A stretch of DNA of 5,507 nucleotides, taken from positions 1 to 5,507 of the forward strand of contig CACEBA010000028.1 of assembly GCA_902557585.1 (NCBI GenBank), read 5' to 3'. A program made the position numbers and the translations under genes. This document shows positions 1 through 5,507 of the stretch, piece after piece. Position 1 is the stretch's first letter. Every line of letters begins with the position of its first letter. Below the pieces are notes generated by a model. The model was not told where the DNA came from. It did not search any database and saw only the letters and a program-made list of their open reading frames with translations. The stretch comes from an uncultured Pelagibacteraceae bacterium (lineage in GTDB: Bacteria > Pseudomonadota > Alphaproteobacteria > Pelagibacterales > Pelagibacteraceae).

Positions 1-1620
1 AGTAGGAGATGGTACCCAAGCACAATTTGCACCAGCTTTTAAATGACCTGTTTTCTGTTCCATCATGTCTTTCATTTTATCAGGCATAGCCCACATACCT
101 TTACCTATTTGAGCTTTACCAGAAAAACCACATTTAAGTCCAATATCAACATTTCTATTTTCGTAAGCTGTAATCCATTTTGATGACTTCATTTCTCCTT
201 TTTTAATCATCGGTCCTGCCATCATTGATGTATGCATTTCATCTCCAGTTCTATCTAAAAACCCGGTATTTATAAAAAATACTCTATTTTTTAGGGTTCT
301 AATACACTCTTTCAAATTAGAGGATGTTCTTCTTTCTTCATCCATTATTCCTATTTTGCAGGTATATTTTTTTAATCCCAAAACTTCTTCTACCTTTGAG
401 AAAATAAGATCTGTAAATGCCGTTTCTTCTGGACCATGCATTTTAGGTTTTACGATATACACTGATCCAGTTCTTGAATTATTTTTTTTCTTTAAATCAT
501 GAAGTGCAGCTGCTGTTGTTATGAAAGCATCCAAAATACCTTCAGGTACCTCACTTCCATCATCTAAAATTATTGATGAGTTAGTCATTAAATGACCAAC
601 ATTTCTAACTAGTAGAAGACTTCTACCGTGTAATTTTGAACCAGTTCCATCCTTAGATACGTAACTTCTATTTGGATTTAGTTTTCTTTCATATAATTTT
701 CCATCTTTTTCAAATTTTGACTTAAGGTCTCCACGCATTAAACCTAACCAATTTCTATAACAAATAATTTTATCTTCTGAGTCGACTGCTGCTACGCTAT
801 CTTCGTTATCGCAAATGGTTGAAACTGCAGACTCTAATATTATGTCACTTATACCTGCGTGATCTTGTTGAGCAGCGAACGCTCGAGAATCTTTTAATAT
901 CTCAGCGTGCAAATTATTATTTTTTAAAATAATTGCTGTAGGATTATCACTTTCACCTCTGTGTCCTATAAATTTTTCTTCATCAACTAAATCAAAAATA
1001 TCAGCTCCCTTTAAAGCCTTAAATTTTCCAAATTTAATCGCAAAACTTGTTATTTTTGTCCAGCTTAAACCAGCTAGTGGAAAATATTTGTCTAAGAAAT
1101 CACGTCCGTATTTTATTACCATTTCACCTCTCAAAGGGTCATATCTTTCAGACACACTATCTTCTGATTGTTCTATAATATCTGTTCCATAAAGACTGTC
1201 GTATAAACTCATCCATCTAGCATTTGCTGCATTAAGAGCATATCTTGCGTTCATAACTGGTACTACCAGTTGTGGGCCTGCAATATTTCTTATCTCATCA
1301 TCAACATTTTTTGTTTCAATTTCAAAATCAGGACCTTCATTTTTTAAATAACCTATTTCAATTAAAAATTTTTTATAATCTTGAATGTTGAATTCTGATC
1401 CCTTGTTTTTGATATGCCAATCGTCAATTTTATTCTGTAAGTCTTTTCTAATATTAATTAATTCTTTATTTTTAGGTGCTAATTCATTGACAGTTTTTTC
1501 GAAACCTTCCCAAAAATTTTCTGGTGATATTTCTGTTTCTTTTAGCAGCTCATCCTTAACAAATTGAACAAGATCGCTTGATACTTTCAAACTTTTAATA
1601 TTTGTGTATTTTTCTTGCAT
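1..1620 (-). CDS. glcB: Malate synthase G, partial (C-terminus beyond left edge)
   Basis: Cytosolic enzyme that condenses glyoxylate with acetyl-CoA to give malate and CoA, in the glyoxylate cycle and glycolate/glyoxylate use. The frame is open from an ATG at 1620-1618 to base 1, giving 540 of about 720 residues expected for isoform G. The protein follows E. coli GlcB as I know it nearly end to end: AGPQLVVPVMNARYALNAAN (114-133), HGRSLLLVRNVGHLM (331-345), NSRTGSVYIVKPKMHGP (381-397), GIMDEERRTS (424-433), NTGFLDRTGDEMH (451-463) and GKAQIGKGMWAMP (501-513). By alignment with E. coli, R339 is the catalytic arginine and E428 and D456 are the Mg ligands. The C-terminal domain with the catalytic aspartate (E. 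coli D631) lies outside the window. The start is supported because the N-terminus matches the family length. No strong Shine-Dalgarno is visible; a GGGG lies 13 bases upstream. Transcription passes through a tandem glycine riboswitch. No stop or frameshift was seen. Confidence 0.97.
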   Translation of the reverse strand, partial: MQEKYTNIKSLKVSSDLVQFVKDELLKETEISPENFWEGFEKTVNELAPKNKELINIRKDLQNKIDDWHIKNKGSEFNIQDYKKFLIEIGYLKNEGPDFEIETKNVDDEIRNIAGPQLVVPVMNARYALNAANARWMSLYDSLYGTDIIEQSEDSVSERYDPLRGEMVIKYGRDFLDKYFPLAGLSWTKITSFAIKFGKFKALKGADIFDLVDEEKFIGHRGESDNPTAIILKNNNLHAEILKDSRAFAAQQDHAGISDIILESAVSTICDNEDSVAAVDSEDKIICYRNWLGLMRGDLKSKFEKDGKLYERKLNPNRSYVSKDGTGSKLHGRSLLLVRNVGHLMTNSSIILDDGSEVPEGILDAFITTAAALHDLKKKNNSRTGSVYIVKPKMHGPEETAFTDLIFSKVEEVLGLKKYTCKIGIMDEERRTSSNLKECIRTLKNRVFFINTGFLDRTGDEMHTSMMAGPMIKKGEMKSSKWITAYENRNVDIGLKCGFSGKAQIGKGMWAMPDKMKDMMEQKTGHLKAGANCAWVPSPT

Positions 1621-1638
1621 AGCACTTTCATGACCCCA

Positions 1639-1694
1639 TCTGTATTTTTGCCTGAGAGTTTTGCTCCTTCGGCGGAATTTAATCTCTTTCCAGA
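1639..1694 (-). promoter_or_regulatory. Glycine riboswitch, aptamer 2 (gene-proximal)
   Basis: Second aptamer, 13 bases downstream of the first and ending 18 bases before the glcB start codon. P1 is only four pairs, UCUG (1694-1691) with CAGA (1642-1639). P2 pairs AGAG (1687-1684) with CUCU (1658-1655). The core CGCCGAAGGAGCAAAACUCU and then CAGGCAAAA are intact. After GCAAAA the usual GGAC is replaced by AUAC, so the 3' flank departs from consensus. In SAR11 a glycine-activated riboswitch in front of malate synthase has been reported and shown in vitro to respond to glycine. The present sequence fits that. No intrinsic terminator lies between the aptamer and the ATG, so control of translation initiation is the likelier mechanism (inference). 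Confidence 0.93.
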
Positions 1695-1707
1695 GTGTTA
1701 TGCCTAT

Positions 1708-1780
1708 ATCGGTCCTTTTGCCTGAGAGTTTCCGGGGTGGTTGCTCCTTCGGCGCTAAAAAATACTTAGTCTCTCCCGAT
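1708..1780 (-). promoter_or_regulatory. Glycine riboswitch, aptamer 1 (promoter-proximal)
   Basis: First of two glycine-binding aptamers in the glcB leader, read on the minus strand. P1 pairs AUCGG (1780-1776) with CCGAU (1712-1708). P2 pairs GAGAG (1775-1771) with CUCUC (1728-1724). A small hairpin pairs CUAA (1769-1766) with UUAG (1758-1755). The family-conserved core follows: GCGCCGAAGGAGCAA (1755-1741), then CUCUCAGGCAAAAGGACC (1728-1711). This is a near-consensus aptamer with a well-paired P1. Its neighbour at 1639-1694 completes the classic tandem arrangement. The assignment rests on conserved sequence and hand-folded stems. Confidence 0.95.
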
Positions 1781-1786
1781 CATGGA

Positions 1787-1814
1787 TTTTTATCTGTTAA
1801 AATTATTTAGTCAA
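1787..1814 (-). promoter_or_regulatory. Candidate promoter for riboswitch-glcB transcript
   Basis: On the minus strand TTGACT (1814-1809) resembles a sigma-70 -35 box. It is followed after 16 bases by TAAAAA (1792-1787), a weak -10. A start about seven bases on would fall near 1780, right at the 5' strand of aptamer 1 P1. That would give a leader made almost entirely of riboswitch. The -35 is good and the -10 poor, and AT-rich sequence yields such matches easily, so this is tentative. Confidence 0.35.
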
Positions 1815-1861
1815 TTAATAACAATTACCATTAAAATAAGTCATCATTTTATGGCCTTTTT

Positions 1862-1867
1862 TATAAT
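1862..1867 (+). promoter_or_regulatory. Candidate -10 box for accA
   Basis: A perfect TATAAT on the plus strand, 24 bases before the accA ATG. Transcription from it would begin near 1874 and leave a 5' UTR of under 20 bases. No convincing -35 sits 16-18 bases upstream. No clear Shine-Dalgarno precedes the ATG, which is consistent with a short, weak-RBS leader. The divergent region 1781-1891 otherwise shows only AT-rich sequence, with no clear operator. Confidence 0.4.
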
Positions 1868-1891
1868 TTAACTATCCGATATAACTAAATA

Positions 1892-2986
1892 ATGAAAAAT
1901 TACCTTAATTTTGAAAATGAAATTAAAAATCTTGAAAATGAGATAGAAAAATTAAAGGATCCTTATAATCAAGAAGGACTATCAGAAGTTGATACTCAAA
2001 AAATATCTAGCACTCAAGCAGAGTTGGATGAAAAACTTAAGGATATTTACTCAAATCTAGATCCATGGCAAACAACTATGGTTGCAAGGCATGAGGACAG
2101 ACCAAAATCAAAATTTTTTATAGACAATTTATTTGACGATTTTATTTCCCTATCTGGTGATCGTCATTATGGTGAAGATAAATCAGTATTAACTGGTTTT
2201 GCAAAATTTAGGGGAAATTCAGTTTTAGTTATTGGACAGGAAAAAGGAGAGGATTTAGATAGCAGAATCGAGCGAAACTTTGGAATGATGAGACCTGAAG
2301 GATATAGGAAAACAATTCGATTAATGAATTTGGCAAATAAATTTAATATTCCAATTATTTCCTTTATAGATACTCCAGGTGCATACCCAGGTGTTGGTGC
2401 AGAGGAAAGAGGTCAGGCGGAGGCAATTGCAAAATCAATAGAATGTTGCATGGAACTTAAGGTTCCAACAATTGCTATAATAATTGGTGAGGGTGGTTCT
2501 GGAGGAGCAATTGCTCTTGCATCGTCAAATAAAGTAATAATGTTTGAGAATGCAATCTATTCAGTGATATCTCCTGAGGGATGTGCAACTATTCTTTGGA
2601 GAGACCCAAAGAAAATGCTCGATGCTGCGAAAGCAATGAAGCTTTCAGCAAAAGATTTATTGAAATTAAAAGTTATAGATGAAATTATACCTGAACCTTT
2701 GGGGGGCGCACATAGAGATAGAGATATGATGCTTGAAAATTTAAAAGCTTCAATCACACAAAATTTAGATTACTTCAAAGACCTTTCTTCAGAGGAGATA
2801 GCAAATGAGAGAAAAAATAAGTTTTTAAAGATTGGAAGGAATGATGGATTTATAAGTACAACAGAAGATTTAAGTTCATTAACTATCAAAAAAAATCATT
2901 TTGAGAATATTTTAAAGTCGAAAAAAGTACAAATTGGTATTGGTATAGGTGTTATTTTGTTAGGTTTGATTTTTTTATTAATTTAA
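1892..2986 (+). CDS. accA: Acetyl-CoA carboxylase carboxyltransferase subunit alpha, with C-terminal membrane-helix extension
   Basis: Alpha subunit of the carboxyltransferase which, with AccD, moves the carboxyl group from biotin on AccB to acetyl-CoA, making malonyl-CoA for fatty acid synthesis. Residues 1-58 form the family's N-terminal helical region, rich in Glu/Lys heptads and ending SNLDPWQ. The crotonase-like core follows: SLSGDRHYG (86-94), RNFGMMRPEGYRK (128-140), FIDTPGAYPGVGAEERGQ (158-175), GEGGSGGAIA (199-208; its glycines help form the oxyanion hole near carboxybiotin) and SPEGCATILWRD (227-238). The usual C-terminal region GGAHRD...RKNKFLKIG ends near residue 315, where family members normally stop (E. 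coli 319 residues). This protein has 364. The extra 50 residues are a polar linker, a basic KSKK (342-345) and a very hydrophobic end (347-364) that looks like a membrane helix with almost nothing after it. The core appears intact, so activity is expected. accD is not in view. The start fits the family N-terminus. Confidence 0.97.
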   Translation: MKNYLNFENEIKNLENEIEKLKDPYNQEGLSEVDTQKISSTQAELDEKLKDIYSNLDPWQTTMVARHEDRPKSKFFIDNLFDDFISLSGDRHYGEDKSVLTGFAKFRGNSVLVIGQEKGEDLDSRIERNFGMMRPEGYRKTIRLMNLANKFNIPIISFIDTPGAYPGVGAEERGQAEAIAKSIECCMELKVPTIAIIIGEGGSGGAIALASSNKVIMFENAIYSVISPEGCATILWRDPKKMLDAAKAMKLSAKDLLKLKVIDEIIPEPLGGAHRDRDMMLENLKASITQNLDYFKDLSSEEIANERKNKFLKIGRNDGFISTTEDLSSLTIKKNHFENILKSKKVQIGIGIGVILLGLIFLLI

Positions 2987-2988
2987 AT

Positions 2989-5507
2989 TTATAAAGCTCC
3001 ACAACAATTTTTAAATTTTTTTCCAGTTGCTTCGCATCTGTCATTTCTTGAAATTTTTTCATTTGGCTTCAAGATAAGTAAACATTTTGGATTATTATTT
3101 TTTTCTATATTTTTTATATTTTGATCTAAGGATCGTTCTTCTTGAACTACTTTTAAATTCATCAAAATTGTAACATAGTCTAATTTTAGTTTTTCTAAGA
3201 GATTTGAAAATAAATCAAAAGCTTCTTTTTTATATTCAACTAGAGGATCTCTTTGACCATAGGACCTTAAACCAACAACTTGTCTCAATTGTTCTAAATA
3301 TTGGATGTGGGATTTCCAATTTAAATCAATGGATTGTAAAAAAATTCTTTTTTCTATATCTTTTGCATAATCTTCTCCAAGAATTTTAATTCTTTCATTT
3401 CTTGTTTTACTAAATTTAGAAATTATTTTTTCTTTAAGCTCTTCATCTTTAGATGCAATTAATTCCTCAAACTCTGTCTCTGTGAAATTTTTTCCCAGTA
3501 TTTGCTTAATTCTGTTACTAAATTCTGCGCTCTTAGGGTTTGAAAGTTTTTGAATCTTAAGTTTAATTAAGTCTTCAATTATCTCTTTTAAAAATTCATC
3601 TGAATAATCAAAAATATTATCACTATTCATTGCATTTTTTCTTTGTGAAAAAACTACATGTCTTTGATCGTTCAGAACATTGTCAAATTTAATAAGGGTT
3701 TTTCTAATATCAAAATTTCTGGCCTCTACTTTTTGTTGTGCTCTTTCTAATGCTTTATTTATCCAAGGATGATCAATACTTTCTCCGTCTTTAAGCCCTA
3801 ACTTTTCAAGCATATTATTCATAGACTCTGAACCAAAAATTCTCATTAAATCATCCTCTAAACTTACATAGAATACTGAACTTCCCTCATCTCCTTGCCT
3901 TCCAGATCTACCTCTCGCTTGATTATCAACTCTCCTAGACTCCATTCTTTCAGTACCTATTACAAATAATCCACCTAAAGATTTAATGTTGTCTTTATCA
4001 ATCTTTAGTTGATCGTCTGGAATAGATCCTTTTTTTCCTCCAAGTTGAATGTCAACTCCTCTTCCAGAAATACTAGTCGTTATAATTAACGATTTTTCCT
4101 TACCTGCATTAGCTATAATTTCTGCCTCATTTTCATGATTCTTAGCATTAAGAACTACATGTTTAATATTTTTTTTATTAAGTAAATTCGAATAAACCTC
4201 AGATTTATTAATGCTTGATGTAAAAACTAGTATTGGTTGCCCAAGTTCGTTACGTTCTATTATTTTATTAATAATTGCCTTATTTTTTTCTTCTTCAGTT
4301 CTAAATATTAAATCATTAAAATCTTTTCTGATCATTTCTTTATTAGTAGGAATGACCACAACGGATAAATTATATATTTCAAAGAACTCTTCGGACTCTG
4401 TTAAAGCAGTACCAGTACATCCGGCTATTTTTTTATAAAGCTTAAAATAATTTTGATAAGTGATCGATGCTAAAGTTTGATTTTCTGCCTGAATATTAAT
4501 TTTTTCTTTTGCCTCAAGCGCCTGGTGTAAACCATCTCCAAATCTTCTCCCTTCTAGAATTCTACCTGTCAATTCATCAATAATTTTCAAATTTCCATCT
4601 TGTACAATGTAGTCTTTCCCTTTTTCAAACAAATGATTTGCTCTTAGAGCTTGATTTACGTGATGAACTAAATGTAAGTTTTCTGGATCATAAAAATTAT
4701 CATTTTTTAAAATGCCAGCATTTGAAAAAAGTTTTTCAACGTTATTAATTCCATCATTGGTTAAAAGAATACTTTTTTCTTTTTCATCAATTTCAAAATC
4801 TTTATGATTTAAAATCCTTACTAGTTTATCTATTGCTAAATACTGTGCAGTCTTATCATCAGCTGATCCAGATATTACCAAAGGAGTCCTTGCTTCATCA
4901 ATTAAACAAGAGTCTATTTCATCAACAATTGAAAATGTGTGCTCTCTTTGCACCATCTCATTTTGTGAAAATTTCATATTATCTCTAAGATAATCAAATC
5001 CTAATTCACTATTTGTTGCATAAGTTATATCGCAATTGTAATTTTTTTTACGCTCTTCATCACTTTGGTTGTTATTAATAAATCCTGAAGTAAGCCCAAG
5101 AAAATTATAAATCTGTCCCATTTCTATCGAGTCTCGCTTTGCTAAGTAATCATTAACAGTTACTATATGAACTCCCTTTTCGCTTAGGGCATTCAAATAA
5201 GCAGCCAAAGTAATTGTTAAAGTTTTACCTTCACCCGTTCTCATTTCTGCTATTTTACCTTCGTGCAACACAACACCACCGATTAACTGAACATCGAAAT
5301 GTCGCTCCTTTCGAATTCTTTTCGAGGCTTCTCTGACAAGCGCAAAAGCTTCAGGCATGATATCATCAAGTGACTTTTCACTTTTAATCATTTCTTTGAA
5401 TTCTGATGTTTTTTTAGGAAAATCTGTATCGTCTAAATTTACAAATTTTTCCTCTAATAAATTTATCTCCTCAACAATCTTTTTAATTCTATCAAGTTCT
5501 TTTTGGT
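2989..5507 (-). CDS. secA: Protein translocase ATPase SecA, partial (N-terminal ~14 residues beyond right edge)
   Basis: ATP-driven motor that pushes unfolded preproteins through SecYEG at the inner membrane. The frame stays open to the window edge, with 838 complete codons visible. The ATG at 5391 is internal, because the 38 codons upstream (QKELDRIKKIVEEINLLEEK...) match the family's N-terminal helix. In visible numbering, Walker A is MRTGEGKT (88-95) and the DEAD-type box is DEIDSCLIDEARTP (195-208). GCTGTALTESEEF (362-374) ends the preprotein-binding domain. NBD2 carries SGRGVDIQLGG (480-490) and the arginine-finger motif NQARGRSGRQGDEGSS (528-543). FDNVLNDQR (607-615) begins the helical scaffold. 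WKSHIQYLEQLRQVVGLRSY (730-749) and QRDPLVEYKKEAF are in the C-terminal helical domains. The C-terminal tail keeps RNDRC...GKKFKNCCG, but the CxC pair of the usual zinc motif is incomplete. Full length would be about 850, slightly shorter than E. coli's 901. The stop is two bases from that of convergent accA. Confidence 0.97.
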   Translation of the reverse strand, partial: QKELDRIKKIVEEINLLEEKFVNLDDTDFPKKTSEFKEMIKSEKSLDDIMPEAFALVREASKRIRKERHFDVQLIGGVVLHEGKIAEMRTGEGKTLTITLAAYLNALSEKGVHIVTVNDYLAKRDSIEMGQIYNFLGLTSGFINNNQSDEERKKNYNCDITYATNSELGFDYLRDNMKFSQNEMVQREHTFSIVDEIDSCLIDEARTPLVISGSADDKTAQYLAIDKLVRILNHKDFEIDEKEKSILLTNDGINNVEKLFSNAGILKNDNFYDPENLHLVHHVNQALRANHLFEKGKDYIVQDGNLKIIDELTGRILEGRRFGDGLHQALEAKEKINIQAENQTLASITYQNYFKLYKKIAGCTGTALTESEEFFEIYNLSVVVIPTNKEMIRKDFNDLIFRTEEEKNKAIINKIIERNELGQPILVFTSSINKSEVYSNLLNKKNIKHVVLNAKNHENEAEIIANAGKEKSLIITTSISGRGVDIQLGGKKGSIPDDQLKIDKDNIKSLGGLFVIGTERMESRRVDNQARGRSGRQGDEGSSVFYVSLEDDLMRIFGSESMNNMLEKLGLKDGESIDHPWINKALERAQQKVEARNFDIRKTLIKFDNVLNDQRHVVFSQRKNAMNSDNIFDYSDEFLKEIIEDLIKLKIQKLSNPKSAEFSNRIKQILGKNFTETEFEELIASKDEELKEKIISKFSKTRNERIKILGEDYAKDIEKRIFLQSIDLNWKSHIQYLEQLRQVVGLRSYGQRDPLVEYKKEAFDLFSNLLEKLKLDYVTILMNLKVVQEERSLDQNIKNIEKNNNPKCLLILKPNEKISRNDRCEATGKKFKNCCGAL

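Noticed and set aside
1385..1567. Plus-strand 60-codon open frame
   Set aside because: It lies antisense within the well-supported glcB coding region and has no recognisable protein features; hydrophobic codons arise from complementing AT-rich sequence.
1648..1754. Repeated TTGCCTGAGAGTT and GCTCCTTCGGCG blocks as a mobile or CRISPR-like repeat
   Set aside because: The two copies are the conserved cores of the two glycine aptamers, with different flanks and stems; there is no further repetition.
2557..2757. Minus-strand 66-codon open frame
   Set aside because: Antisense to the conserved core of accA, including the SPEGCATILWRD region; a shadow frame.
3204..3389. Plus-strand 61-codon open frame
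   Set aside because: Antisense to the SecA C-terminal helical region; no ribosome binding site or family resemblance.
4211..4438. Plus-strand 75-codon open frame
   Set aside because: Antisense to SecA NBD2; leucine/serine-rich translation typical of the complement of a Lys/Glu-rich gene.
5389..5391. ATG at 5391 as the true SecA start
   Set aside because: The frame stays open upstream to the window edge, and those 38 codons match the conserved SecA N-terminal helix, so the true start is outside.

Overview
The window is AT-rich and gene-dense, with very short intergenic gaps. It looks like a piece of a streamlined marine alphaproteobacterial genome, most likely SAR11/Pelagibacterales. The basis is low GC, minimal spacing, weak ribosome binding sites, recognisable proteobacterial GlcB, AccA and SecA proteins, and above all a tandem glycine riboswitch directly upstream of malate synthase. 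That last arrangement is published as a conserved hallmark of SAR11. The taxonomic call is an inference from these features; no database search was possible.

Layout. Positions 1-1620 (minus strand) hold the first 540 codons of malate synthase G (glcB), which runs off the left edge. Positions 1621-1780 (minus) are its leader RNA, with two glycine aptamers and a short expression platform ending at the start codon. Positions 1781-1891 are an AT-rich divergent promoter region. Positions 1892-2986 (plus) hold complete accA, the carboxyltransferase alpha subunit of acetyl-CoA carboxylase, with an unusual C-terminal tail ending in a predicted membrane helix. Positions 2989-5507 (minus) hold secA, converging on accA with two bases between the stop codons. 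SecA lacks only about its first 14 residues, which lie beyond the right edge.

Function. glcB and accA are divergent and both consume acetyl-CoA: GlcB condenses it with glyoxylate to give malate, and AccA with AccD carboxylates it to malonyl-CoA for fatty acids. The riboswitch ties malate synthase to the glycine pool, so that glyoxylate can be sent to malate when glycine is sufficient. SecA is the housekeeping motor for protein export and has no evident link to the other two.

No mobile element, CRISPR array, tRNA or rRNA was seen. The most interesting points are the riboswitch and a possible start-codon-masking helix in its leader, the membrane-tail extension of AccA, and the altered zinc-binding C-terminus of SecA.
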